From NCBI GenBank assembly GCA_001313065.1, contig BBFD01000041.1, forward strand, positions 1-19,343: a stretch of DNA of 19,343 nucleotides, given 5' to 3'. A program made the translations under genes and the position numbers. The stretch's first letter is position 1, and each line of letters starts with the position of its first letter. Source of the DNA: Silvimonas sp. JCM 19000. Its GTDB lineage: Bacteria; Pseudomonadota; Gammaproteobacteria; Burkholderiales; Chitinibacteraceae. This document shows, piece by piece, positions 1 through 7,715 of the stretch. The notes under the pieces are model-generated. The model searched no databases. It saw only the letters and a list, made by a program, of their open reading frames with translations, and had not been told where the DNA came from.

Positions 1-155
1 TGCGCTGGCGGCCAAAGCAGGCGAAGGCGGCACCGCAGCGGCCTCGGGCCCGCAGTATCTGAAATTCGGCAACGGCAATTGCGTGCTCGAAGTGGGCGCA
101 AAAAAAAGATCCGATCAGCCTGCAGCAATGCATGGCCGGGCATAAAGCCCCATAA
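1..155 (+). CDS. C-terminal end of an unidentified protein (partial, frame broken)
   Basis: The window opens inside a gene read from base 2. The visible end is alanine- and glycine-rich, then has a short compact stretch with two cysteines (FGNGNCVLEVGAKK, then DPISLQQCMAGHKAP). The frame breaks at a run of eight A (100-107). Removing one A joins the upstream frame to the second segment, which stops at TAA 153-155. Read literally, the protein ends at TAA 142-144 with a less natural tail. The two cysteines about 23 residues apart could form a disulfide in an exported protein, but the N-terminus is missing. I do not recognise the family. Confidence 0.45.
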
Positions 156-177
156 GCCGTAGCTTGGCGCCAGACGC

Positions 178-203
178 AAAAAAAAGGGGCCCGTGGGCCC
201 CTT
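178..203 (-). terminator. Strong intrinsic terminator for minus-strand transcription
   Basis: On the minus strand this reads as a GC-perfect stem (GGGGCCC pairing with GGGCCCC, extended by A-T pairs) followed at once by eight T, the classic Rho-independent form. On the plus strand the tail is only TTATTGTTA, so it may also stop the upstream plus-strand gene, less well. Its orientation implies a minus-strand transcript arriving from the right, where a small ORF lies at 239-384. Confidence 0.75.
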
Positions 204-238
204 ATTGTTACTTCAACGTCCTTGCTTCATTCCGATAG

Positions 239-384
239 CTACCGGAACGGTTCTGCGATCTCAAGAGCGAGTGACCTCGCTGCGGCGTCATCCAGAACGG
301 GGGAGGGGTTGAAGGCCCGGAATAAACTAATCAACGCATCGTTGACCGTACTCGCTAAGCCTTCAAAAAAAAGTCGAATCGCAT
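239..384 (-). CDS. Possible small protein of about 47 residues (frame depends on a T run)
   Basis: The ATG (complement of 382-384) is preceded by AGGAG at a 6-base spacing, a good Shine-Dalgarno. Read literally, the ORF is a 9-codon peptide, MRFDFFLKA. If the run of eight T (complement of 365-372) is really six, as the same fault elsewhere suggests, the frame continues as MRFDFFEGLASTVNDALISL and on to an acidic tail with DDAAARSLALEIAEPFR, stopping at 239-241. A strong minus-strand terminator lies 36 bases downstream and a promoter-like pair lies upstream, so a transcript is plausible. There is no signal peptide or obvious membrane helix; the middle could be an amphipathic helix. I do not recognise it. 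It could instead be a leader peptide or non-coding RNA. Confidence 0.35.
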
Positions 385-549
385 GGCGATCTCCTGATCA
401 GAAGGGTTCACTAACTACGTCATGTGCAGGTGGCGTCTGCTTGTCAGACACCTCGTTGCAGGAGTGTCGTCTCCTGCCGCGCGGACACCGCTGCCGGTGC
501 CGGCCTGTTGACACAACTACGTCTGCAACCAGCCTATGCCGGTGCAGCG
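385..549 (-). promoter_or_regulatory. Hairpin-rich leader upstream of the small minus-strand ORF
   Basis: Between the putative promoter and the ATG at 384 lie about 165 bases with three hairpins on the minus strand. One is CACCG-GCAG-CGGTG (about 490-503). One is GCAGGAG-ACGACA-CTCCTGC (458-477). One is an 8-bp stem, GGTGTCTG-ACAAG-CAGACGCC with one G-U pair (432-452). The last two are separated by only a few bases. This much ordered pairing in a leader suggests an RNA control element or structured small RNA. I could not match it to a known riboswitch class. Confidence 0.35.
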
Positions 550-555
550 TGGAGC

Positions 556-585
556 AATTTACCAGACGCGTTGGTGCATGGTCAA
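556..585 (-). promoter_or_regulatory. Candidate sigma70 promoter, minus strand
   Basis: On the minus strand TTGACC (585-580) and TAAATT (561-556) are separated by 18 bases, matching the consensus hexamers at 5/6 and 4/6. It would start transcription near 549 and feed the structured leader and small ORF that end at the 178-203 terminator. Confidence 0.4.
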
Positions 586-738
586 ATCGACGGCTTTATA
601 AAATCGTAATAAAAAAACAGCATATTGGAAAATTTTTCAAAGCGGTGCACGGTGATGCGTCTGGCTGGTGCGCGTAAAAAAAATGTATGCTTTCGTGATT
701 CCATCCTCACTTTTATCCCCGCTCAGGACCCGCCTGCC

Positions 739-1608
739 ATGACGCACCCGCTTGCTGAACATTTTGAGAAACTGACTGGCCAGCTTGAAGCGCTGATCCA
801 GCGGCTGGATGCCACCTTGCCGCCGCCGCCCGAGGCCGTGGACTGGTCGGCCAGTGCGTTTCGCTGGCGCCAGCGCGATGGCCGCGGTTATCTGCAAGCG
901 GTTAAACATATCCACCGGATTGATCTGGCGGATCTGCAGAATATCGAGCCGCAAAAAAACACAAGCTGGTGGAAAACACGCGTCAGTTTGTGCAGGGCAA
1001 ACTGTCCAACAACGTGCTGCTGACCGGCTCGCGCGGCTGTGGCAAATCCTCGCTGGTCAAGGCGGCGTGGAATGCCTACAGCGATACCGGCCTGCGTTTG
1101 ATCGAAGTCGACAAGGCGCATCTGACCGATCTGCCCGATATCGTGGCGCAGGTGGCCGAGCGTGCAGAAAAAATACCTGGTGTTCTGCGACGATCTGTCC
1201 TTTGAAGAAGGCGATTACGGCTATCAGGCGTTGAAGACTGCGCTGGATGGTTCGATTGCGGCACCGAGCGCCAATGTGCTGATTTACGCCACCTCAAACC
1301 GCCGCCATCTGGTGCCGGAATACTTTGCCGAGAACGAGCAAACCCGCCATGTGGGCGATGAAATCCACTTTGCCGAGGCCATCGAAGAAAAGATCGCCTT
1401 GTCTGAGCGGTTTGGGCTGTGGCTATCGTTCTATGGCTTTAGCCAGCCGGAATATCTGACTGCGGCGCGGCATTGGCTGGCGCAGTTTGGCGTGCCGGAC
1501 TGGACCGACGAAGTGGAGCGCGAGGCGCTGCAATGGGCCTTGGGGCGCGGCGCCCGCAGCGGGCGTATTGCATGGCAGTTTGCGCGCGACTGGGCGGGCA
1601 GACATTAA
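739..1608 (+). CDS. DUF815-family AAA+ ATP-binding protein
   Basis: Predicted cytoplasmic P-loop ATPase of the DUF815 family; its cellular role is not established. After correction it is about 288 residues. The N-terminal ~70 residues form a helical region (MTHPLAEHFEKLTGQLEALI). Then come Walker A (GSRGCGKSS, about residue 98) and a Walker B-like stretch (YLVFCDDLSFEE, about residue 145), then the family's TSNRRHLVPEYF and SERFGLWLSFY segments. The frame breaks twice: at seven A (953-959, two too many) and at six A (1168-1173, one too many). Both joins restore family sequence without losing motifs. The ATG follows AGGA by about 10 bases. In related bacteria this gene is commonly found near a Nudix/mutT gene, as here. 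The family call is confident; the function is not. Confidence 0.88.
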
Positions 1609-1631
1609 GCCAGCGCGGGGGGCGAGCTGGC

Positions 1632-2087
1632 TTAACTGGCGCGGCTGAGCGGGCGCGCTAGCGCTTGCAGCAGATCGATGCGCTCGCCCTGCGCCGGCTG
1701 GAATTCTTGATAAAAGCGCGGCAGATTGGTTCGCACAATAAACTCGGCGGCACCGCGATCATGTAATCGGCCGCGTCTTCCGGGCTCAGGTCAGCCAGCG
1801 GTTTGATCTTGCCTTCGGTAAAAAAACGTGGGCCGACCGCTGTCGAGCAGCAAGCGCGCCAGGCGGCGGGTATCCTGCATGGGTGCGCCGCGCAGCAAAT
1901 GGCGTGTGCCGTCGCGCACGATCAGGACATTTAGGCCCAGACCATAGGCCACGTCGTCTTCGATGCGCGCGGGGGAAGGGGCAATGATGGTGCAAACCGT
2001 GCTGGCGTCGGCCGCCAGGACAAGCACTTTTTTTTGCCAATGCCGCATGCCGGCTTCGGGCTGGATTTCAATAACCTGTTGTGACAC
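1632..2087 (-). CDS. Conserved-looking hypothetical protein, about 151 aa
   Basis: Starts with GTG (complement of 2085-2087; no in-frame ATG nearby) as MSQQVIEIQPEAGMRHWQKK and ends at TAA (1632-1634). Two compensating indels are inferred: one extra T in a seven-T run (1820-1826) and one missing G near 1750. After repair the C-terminal half runs through GKIKPLADLSPEDAADYMI and RTNLPRFYQEF to a normal end. It looks like a soluble alpha/beta protein: strand-like VLVLAADASTVCTII and GLNVLIVRDGT, then helices. No signal peptide or membrane segment is seen. It converges with the DUF815 gene and is divergent from the Nudix fusion. I do not recognise the family and assign no function. Confidence 0.6.
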
Positions 2088-2119
2088 GATGAGCCGCCGT
2101 GATCCGCTTTATTACTAAG

Positions 2120-2148
2120 TTGATAAGCAAGATGATGTTAGTTGTTAT
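2120..2148 (+). promoter_or_regulatory. Candidate sigma70 promoter for the Nudix-fusion operon
   Basis: TTGATA (2120-2125) and TGTTAT (2143-2148) are 17 bases apart (5/6 and 4/6 matches), in an AT-rich gap that stands out from the GC-rich surroundings. The fusion gene starts at 2200, with AGGTGG at a workable distance before its ATG. Confidence 0.5.
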
Positions 2149-2199
2149 TTACCGCGAAGAAAACTGTCAAATTCTAACGGCACGCCAGGTGGTCACAGC

Positions 2200-3151
2200 A
2201 TGAGCGACGCACGCAAGGTAGTGGACGTGGCGGTGGGTGTGCTGTTGCGGGCCAATGGTCAGTTCTTGCTCGGCAGCCGTCCAGCGGGCAAACCCTATGC
2301 CGGCTACTGGGAATTTCCGGGCGGCAAGCTTGAAGACGGCGAAACCGCTTTGCAAGCGCTGCAACGCGAATTGCACGAAGAAATGGGCATTACTGTGACC
2401 GCGGCCACGCCGTGGCTGACCCAGCGCTTTGTCTATCCGCACGCTACCGTGCGCCTGCATTTTTTTTCGGGTCACCGCATGGGACGGCGCGTTTGAAGCG
2501 CGGGAAGGCCAGCAGTTTGCCTGGCAAGCGCCGCGTGATCTGACCGTATCGCCCATCCTGCCCGCCAACGGCCCCATCATGCGCGGCCTGCAATTGCCGC
2601 CCCAGCTGGCGCTGTCCAATGTGGCCGGGCTGGGTGAGCAGGTCTGGCTGCAGCGGCTGGCGCAACGCCTGACGCAAGCGGCGCCTTTGTGGCTGATCTT
2701 GCGCGAACCGCAGTTGGCGCCGTCGGATTTTGCCACGCTGGCTGAGCGCGTGATCACACCGGTGCAAGCCGCAGGCGGCCGCATTCTGTTGCATAACCAT
2801 ATCGATCTGGCGCGCGAGTTGCAGGCTGATGGCGTGCATCTGAGCGTGCAGCGCGCGTCCGCATTGCAGGCGCGGCCACGCGGCCTGGATTGGGTAGGGG
2901 CCTCCGTGCACAACGCGACTGAATTGCAGCATGCGCAGCACATCGGTGTGGATTACGCGATGCTGGGTCATGTTTTACCCACCGCCAGCCACGATCATGT
3001 GCCGCTGGGTTGGGATGGCTTTGAGGCGTTGATGCATGTGGGCTGGCCGTTTCCGCTGTATGCGCTTGGCGGCCTGGCATCCACTGATTTGCCGACAGCG
3101 TTGCAGCACGGTGCTCATGGCATCGGCCAACTGAGCGGGGCGTGGCAATGA
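2200..3151 (+). CDS. Nudix hydrolase (MutT-like) fused to a thiamine-phosphate-synthase-like domain
   Basis: Two-domain protein of about 316 residues. Residues about 8-130 form a Nudix domain with a complete Nudix box: GGKLEDGE, then RELHEEMGI (G-x5-E-x7-REU-x-EE-x-GU). MutT-type members hydrolyse oxidised dGTP (8-oxo-dGTP). Residues about 140-316 resemble the ThiE/TenI barrel: VGASVHNATEL, VDYAMLGHVLPTASH and YALGGL are visible. The lysine usually found in the ThiE PT-x-TK motif is absent, so TMP synthase activity is doubtful. The frame breaks at eight T (2460-2467); removing one T joins HFF to RVTAWDGAFEA. This fusion architecture is known in beta- and gammaproteobacteria. The stop overlaps the next ATG (ATGA), indicating an operon with the small membrane protein. 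Confidence 0.9.
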
Positions 3152-3578
3152 AACCGCGCGCGCCGTGGGCCGCGTTGGCGGGCATTGTGGTGGTGTTGCT
3201 GTTTGTGGCGTGGAATCAGGGGTGGTTAAGCCTGGGCAAGCCTGCCGCTACCCCCGCGTTGCATCTGGGATGTTCCGATCTGCAACGCGGCTGCAGCATA
3301 CTGGTCAACGGCGCGCACTACCGTGTCAGCACCACGCAGCCTCTGAGTGGCGCACATCCAGTCGATCTGGTGCTGGAGGCAGCGCCATCAAAGCGGCCAC
3401 GGCGTCGTGGCAAATGAATGGCATGGAGATGGGGCCGAACCAGTTCAGGTTTGCCCGTCAGGGCGAGCGCTGGACTGCCGAGACCGCCTTGCCGCTCTGC
3501 AGCCAGAGTCGTCGTGACTGGTTGCTGACTATGCAGATCGATGACGTCACCGTATTGATCAATACCGTCAGCCAATAG
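3148..3578 (+). CDS. Small membrane-anchored hypothetical protein, about 143 aa
   Basis: The ATG at 3148 overlaps the preceding stop. The N-terminus has a basic start (MKPRAPW) and a hydrophobic segment (ALAGIVVVLLFVAW, residues about 8-22), so the protein is probably anchored in the inner membrane with a periplasmic C-terminal domain. That domain has three cysteines (GCSDLQRGCS and PLCSQS), suggesting a disulfide. The frame breaks near 3384-3386, where one G or C is missing; restoring it joins LVLEAA to IKAATASWQMNGMEMG and runs to TAG 3576-3578. I do not recognise the family. Co-translation with the Nudix-ThiE fusion suggests a conserved pairing but not a function. Confidence 0.65.
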
Positions 3579-3586
3579 GCGCGCGG

Positions 3587-3592
3587 TAGAAT
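3587..3592 (+). promoter_or_regulatory. Possible -10 element for exonuclease III gene
   Basis: TAGAAT sits in the context GGTAGAATCGC, 31 bases before the exonuclease start. The same GGTAGAATCGC context recurs just upstream of murI (9422-9427). No good -35 is seen, so confidence is modest; the gene may also be read from the upstream operon. Confidence 0.35.
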
Positions 3593-3622
3593 CGCCTTTT
3601 TTTGTCCGAGCGGAATTCCTCC

Positions 3623-4391
3623 ATGCAATTTGCGACCTGGAACGTCAACAGCCTCAAAGTGCGTTTGCCGCAGTTACTGGAATGGCTGGCGGCCAATCCG
3701 GAATTAACCGCGGTGGCACTGCAGGAAACCAAGCTGGAAGACAGCGCCTTCCCCAAAGCAGAGCTGGAAGCCGCCGGTTATCACGTCGCCTTTATTGGCC
3801 AGAAAACCTATAACGGCGTGGCCATCGTTGCCCGTGCGCCGTTGGAAGACGTAGTCGTCAATATCCCCGGCTTTGATGACGAACAACGCCGCGTCATTGC
3901 CGCGACCGTCAATGGCATCCGCTTTATTTGCGCCTATGTGGTTAATGGCCAGGCGCTGGCTTCAGATAAATACGTTTACAAGCTGCGCTGGATCAAGGCC
4001 CTGACCGATTACGTGGCGAGCGAGCTCAAGCAATATCCTGAATTGATTCTGGCGGGGGATTACAACATCGCGCCGGAAGATCGCGATGTGCATGATCCGG
4101 CCAAATGGGTGGGCGAAGTGCTGGTGTCGGCTCCGGAACGTGCGGCATTCCGCCAATTGCTGGCGCTGGGTTTGATCGATTCATTCCGCGAATTTGAGCA
4201 GCCCGAAAAAATCGTTCAGCTGGTGGGATTACCGCCTGTTTGCCTTTAAACGCAATGCCGGTTTGCGTATCGATCATTTGTTGATTTCCAAAGCACTTAA
4301 AGAGCGACTCAACGCTTGCGTAATCGATAAAGAACCGCGCAAAGCCGAGCGTCCGTCGGACCATACGCCGGTAATCGTCACGATCGCCTGA
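3623..4391 (+). CDS. xth: Exodeoxyribonuclease III (AP endonuclease)
   Basis: Metal-dependent enzyme of the exonuclease/endonuclease/phosphatase fold that cuts DNA at abasic sites and removes 3' blocks in base-excision repair. Expected motifs are in order: WNVNSLK (residue ~7), LQETKLED (~33), GDYNIAPEDRDVHDP (~150), SWWDYR, LRIDHLL and the terminal PSDHTPV. After correction it has 255 residues, the usual family length. The frame breaks at six A (4206-4211), one too many; the join gives EQPEKSFSWWDYR, as expected for the family. The ATG at 3623 starts MQFATWNVNSLK, matching family starts, with little Shine-Dalgarno. It follows another DNA/nucleotide-repair-type gene (the Nudix fusion). Confidence 0.95.
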
Positions 4392-4417
4392 GGCCGCCCG
4401 CGCTTTGTACCTGCCGT

Positions 4418-4436
4418 GTTGCCAGCGTAATGCAAC
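4418..4436. promoter_or_regulatory. Inverted repeat upstream of the Crp/Fnr regulator
   Basis: GTTGC and GCAAC are separated by nine bases (4418-4422 and 4432-4436), about 70 bases before the regulator's ATG. Position and dyad form suit an operator, possibly autoregulatory, but the arms are only 5 bp and this is inference. Confidence 0.2.
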
Positions 4437-4505
4437 GTAACGTACACGCCCGGCCGATTTGGTGCAGAATGGCGGGGTTTTCATACCAGCAGCCTTTGTA
4501 TTCAT

Positions 4506-5179
4506 ATGGATAAAGCAAAACTCCTGTCCGGTAGCACGCTGTTTTGCGAGCTGACTGCAGACGAACTCGAAGGTTTGGGCCAGAACGCGGAATTACGCGC
4601 CGTGCGCGCCAAGACCACGGTGGTGGCCCAGGGCACGCCGGGCGACGAGATGTTTGCAGTGCTGCATGGCCGGCTGAAGGTGGTGCGCAGTACTGAGGAC
4701 GGTCGCGAAGCCACGCTGTGTCTGCTGGAGGCGGGCGAGGTCTTTGGTGAGCTGGCGATGCTGGATGGCGGCATGCGTTCTGCCAGCGTCGAAGCGCTGG
4801 AACCGTGTGAGCTGCTGGTGCTGCGCCGCGAATCGGTGATGGACTATCTGGAATCGCATCCCAAAGTGATGCGCCAATTGATCGCCGCCTTGTGCCAACG
4901 GCTGCGTGGCGCGGACGATCTGCTGCAAGACACGCTGTTTTTTTGAATCTGCCGCAACGACTGGGCAAAATGCTGCGTTCGCTGGGCGAGCAACATGGCG
5001 ATCAGACTGATCGGGGCGTGTTGATTGATCTGAAACTGACGCAGCAAGAAGTCGCCAATCTGGTCGGCGCCAGCCGCGAATCGGTCAACAAACAATTAAA
5101 CGCCTGGGTCGACGATGGCTTGATCGATCTGGCGGGTGGCTATATCCGCCTGCTGCGCGCAGAAGATCTGCCGCACTAA
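4506..5179 (+). CDS. Crp/Fnr-family transcriptional regulator
   Basis: About 223 residues after correction. Residues about 10-125 form a cyclic-nucleotide-binding-type beta-roll (LFCELTADELEGL, TPGDEMFAVLHGRLKVV, GEVFGELAMLDGG). A dimerisation helix follows, then a C-terminal helix-turn-helix (LTQQEVANLVGASRESVNKQ, about residues 172-191). The FGELAMLDGG segment resembles the cAMP-pocket loop, but the ligand cannot be fixed from sequence. The N-terminal four-cysteine pattern of Fnr is absent. The frame breaks at seven T (4938-4944); removing two gives LFLNLPQRL, the usual linker. Just downstream is a palindromic repeat. It is the last plus-strand gene before a convergent neighbour. Confidence 0.9.
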
Positions 5180-5181
5180 CA

Positions 5182-5275
5182 ATAGGGTGGGTCATGCCCC
5201 ACCACTCAATGCCGCGTCTTGATGCTACCGAGTTCGCATCAACGGCTTTGAATGGTGGGTCATGACCCACCCTAT
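5182..5275. repeat. Palindromic intergenic element, copy 1
   Basis: A 94-bp element with about 31-base inverted ends beginning ATAGGGTGGGTCATG; the right end contains the perfect palindrome GGTGGGTCATGACCCACC. An inner TTGATGC/GCATCAA pair lets the whole unit fold into one long hairpin. It starts 3 bases after the regulator's stop and ends 13 bases before the end of the convergent gene at 5289. A related element lies at 16882-17058. It resembles a REP/MITE-type non-coding repeat; no transposase is present. Confidence 0.8.
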
Positions 5276-5288
5276 TTTGCATCCGCCA

Positions 5289-5706
5289 TTACCAAGCGAA
5301 GTGCACTTCCTTGGCCCCGCGCTCGTTAACTACGGTGGTGCGGGTTTGCTGCGCGTCATCCAGCTGCGCGTTCACCTTGTAGCGGCCTGCTGGCAGCTTG
5401 GCCAGCAGATACGGCCCGCTGGTGGTGGTATCCAGCGCTACATTGCCTTTGGCATCAGTGACCTGCACTTTTACGCCGGACTGATATTCACCATCGCGCC
5501 CGGTAAACAGCAAGCGCATGTTGTAATCCTTTTCCACTGATTTGAGCTGCGCCATTTCTTCATCGCCAACGCCACCGCTGACATATTCAGCACCATTGGC
5601 GCTGGTTTGCGGTTGCATGGTGGCCATATCGTCGGCCCATGCGTGGGCACCCAGCAGTGACAGCGCCAGCAAACCGCCGGCCAGAACCTGGTTACGTTTT
5701 TTTCAT
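5289..5706 (-). CDS. Secreted hypothetical protein with carboxypeptidase-regulatory-like fold
   Basis: The start is ATG (complement of 5704-5706), preceded by AAGGAG at 9 bases. The first codons encode MKKRNQVLAGGLLALSLLGA then HAWAD, a textbook signal peptide cleaved near residue 25. The frame breaks inside the second to fourth codons at seven T on the plus strand (5697-5703, one too many); without this fix only a version lacking the n-region is seen. The mature part contains YQSGVKVQVTDAKGN and LLAKLPAGRYKVNAQLDD, typical of small beta-sandwich (carboxypeptidase-regulatory/PEGA-like) domains. Corrected length is about 138 residues. It is probably periplasmic; no enzyme motif is visible. Confidence 0.75.
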
Positions 5707-5811
5707 AATGCTTTGCTCCTTGTGCGGACATCGAATGCCCGGGTGGGGATAGGCGCCGCGTCATCAGACATGCGGCCCAACGTGAGCCAGTGTGCCAGGC
5801 CACCCGGCAAC

Positions 5812-5838
5812 AAAAAAAACCGGCCAGAGGCCGGTTTT
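5812..5838 (-). terminator. Intrinsic terminator downstream of the periplasmic binding protein gene
   Basis: On the minus strand: CCGGCC, a TCT loop, GGCCGG, then eight T (complement of 5812-5819). It lies 33 bases beyond the stop of the substrate-binding protein gene and separates it from the next minus-strand gene. Confidence 0.8.
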
Positions 5839-5870
5839 GCTGTCGGATATGGCTTGCGCCGGAGCTGAGC

Positions 5871-6999
5871 TTAGCGGCTGAGCGTACCGGTGGGCGAAAT
5901 CATCGTCAGTTCAACAAAGTTGGAGCCATTGCGGCGCGGATTGCTGAAATCAACGGAATAACCACCCAGATCAAACTTCTTCATATTGCTCAGCGCGGTA
6001 AAAAAAACGCTGGCCCGATTGGGATTTTTTGCCTGCGCGCTTGAGCGCTTCAACCAGAATGCGGGCCGACATATAACCTTCCAGCAACGCATAAGTCGGA
6101 TATTCATCCGCTTTAAGGAACGGCTCTGCATCTTTCTGGAAGTCGCGGATTACTTTGAGTTGCGCATTGGTGGGTGCAGGAAACACTTGCGACAAACCCA
6201 GACCGCTGGCGCTGCTCTTGCCCACGGCGCGAATCACATCGTCGTATTGAATGGCGGACAAACCATAAACCTGCGAGGTGCCGCCTTGATCACGGAATTT
6301 CTTTAAAAAACGTAGCGGCCGGTTTTGAAATCGCAATCAGGATCACCGCATCGGCGTTTACCTTGGTCATGGCGGTGGCGGCTTCGCTGGTATCGCCGGT
6401 CACGCGGTCATACCATGCTTCACCCGCCAGTTGCATATTGCGCTTGGCCAATTCGGCCTTGAGCGCGGTATAACCGGCCTGGCCAAAACCATCTTTCTGC
6501 GCGACCACCGCAATGCGATTTACGCCCAGATGGTCTTTAAGCAGGGCGACGATTTTTTTTCAATTTCCTGGGTATAACCGGCGCGCGTCTGAAAGAAATA
6601 CGGGCTGCCCGGATTGCGCACCGATTCGGCCCCGGTAAATGCGCCCACCAGCGGAATACCCGCTGTTTCCAGTTGCTTTGAATTAAGCAACTCCTGCATC
6701 GGTTGGGTGCCGTAATAACCAATCAATGCCACGGCTTTATCGTTGTCGATCAAGGCCTGGGTATTAGCCAGCGTGCGGATGGGGTTGTAACCGTCGTCTT
6801 TGGTAATCAGGTTGATTGGCTCACCATTAATGCCGCCTTGCGCATTAACCCGACCAAAATAGATAGAGGCACCCAGTGCCAGGGCCTTGCCGGTATCCGC
6901 AGCGATACCAGTGGTGGGAACCGATTCGCCGATGACAATATCGGCATGTACTACGGGTGTGGCGATCAAGCTCAATGCAAACAGCGACTTACGCAACAT
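5871..6999 (-). CDS. ABC-transporter substrate-binding protein, branched-chain amino acid type
   Basis: Type I periplasmic binding protein of the LivJ/LivK (Peripla_BP_6) family; the ligand is unknown. Starts MLRKSLFALSLIATPVVHA, a signal peptide, then DIVIGESVPTTG, the usual first strand and binding loop. Further family segments: INGEPINLITKDDGYNP, ALIGYYGTQPMQELL, VVAQKDGFGQAGY, ALLEGYMSARILVEALK. Three frame breaks, all at A/T runs: eight T at 6553-6560 (two too many), six A at 6305-6310 and six T at 6025-6030 (one too many each). Corrected length is about 374 residues, normal for the family. No permease or ATPase gene is adjacent, so it is either an orphan or works with a transporter elsewhere. 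It is divergent from coaD and ends at a strong terminator. Confidence 0.9.
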
Positions 7000-7064
7000 G
7001 ACGGGCCCCCGGATTACTTTTTTGAGAATTGTGCGACTGATCTTAGATTAATGTCTGCTGATGG

Positions 7065-7070
7065 TATAGT
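7065..7070 (+). promoter_or_regulatory. Possible -10 element for coaD
   Basis: TATAGT in the context GGTATAGTGGCGG, 30 bases before the coaD ATG. A near-identical context precedes kptA (11934-11939). No convincing -35 is seen. The coaD Shine-Dalgarno, AGAGGGGA, is strong. Confidence 0.4.
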
Positions 7071-7100
7071 GGCGGCTCGCGTTCAGAGGGGAAATGCATC

Positions 7101-7606
7101 ATGCGGCGTGCCGTTTATGCCGGTAGCTTTGATCCAGTCACCAATGGTCATTTGTGGATGATCGAACACGGCGTGCGCCTGTTTGACGAAATGATCGTGG
7201 CCATCGGTGAAAATCCGGACAAACGTTATACCTTTAGCGTGGAAGAACGCGTGACCATGCTGCGTGAAGCCACACAGCATTTGCCCAATTTGCGCGTAGA
7301 AATATTTGAGAACCGGTTTCTGGTGGATTACGCGCGTGATCGCAATGCCGATTACATTATTCGCGGCATCCGCGAAGCCGCAGATTATGAATTCGAACGC
7401 AAAATGCGTTATGTGAATGCCGATCTGGCACCGCATATCGACACCATCTTTTTTTGATGCCGCCGCGAGAAATCGCCGAAGTCAGTTCTACGATGGTAAA
7501 AGGCCTGGTCGGGCCGGATGGCTGGAAAGACGTGGTGGGGCAATATGTGCCCGCGCCCGTGTTTGAGCGTCTGGTGAGCTGGCATATGTCCAACCGCGGC
7601 GGCTAA
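7101..7606 (+). CDS. coaD: Phosphopantetheine adenylyltransferase
   Basis: Catalyses the penultimate step of coenzyme A synthesis: 4'-phosphopantetheine plus ATP to dephospho-CoA. The nucleotidyltransferase motif is at the N-terminus ([14 protein letters not shown], the TNGH form of (H/T)xGH). [15 protein letters not shown] and the C-terminal EVSSTMVK are characteristic. The frame breaks at seven T (7449-7455); removing two gives [16 protein letters not shown] as in the family and a 167-residue protein, the normal size. The ATG at 7101 lies 8 bases after AGAGGGGA; an upstream ATG at 7094 is out of frame. It is divergent from the binding-protein gene. Confidence 0.95.
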
Positions 7607-7656
7607 GCTGTTCTGATAGCGCGGCCGCAGGCTGGATCTGTTTGATTGATTTACGA

Positions 7657-7695
7657 CCGCCGCCGCCCGCGCGCTTTTGCTCCGGGCGGCGGTGG
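7657..7695 (+). promoter_or_regulatory. Very stable hairpin before the methyltransferase gene
   Basis: CCGCCGCCCG (7660-7669) pairs perfectly with CGGGCGGCGG (7683-7692); G-T and two C-G pairs extend it to 13 bp around a 13-base loop. It ends 20 bases before the ATG at 7716. There is no T run after it, so it is not a standard terminator. It may slow transcription or translation, or be an incidental GC-rich structure. Confidence 0.45.
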
Positions 7696-7715
7696 CATTT
7701 GAAAGAAGCACTCTG

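Noticed and set aside
222..677. Plus-strand open frame of 151 codons
   Set aside because: No ribosome binding site, biased Arg/Ser/Thr composition, and it overlaps an oppositely oriented unit with a promoter-like pair and a terminator.
2167..2943. Long minus-strand open frame (258 codons) opposite the Nudix fusion
   Set aside because: It is the antisense shadow of a gene with clear domains; its translation is rich in Cys, Arg and Ser with no family features.
4938..4944. Programmed ribosomal frameshifting at the slippery T or A runs
   Set aside because: No downstream stimulatory structure is shared, the required shift differs from gene to gene, and the same fault occurs in about a dozen unrelated genes.
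7657..7695. Intrinsic terminator after coaD
   Set aside because: The stem is strong but no T run follows, so I list it only as a hairpin.
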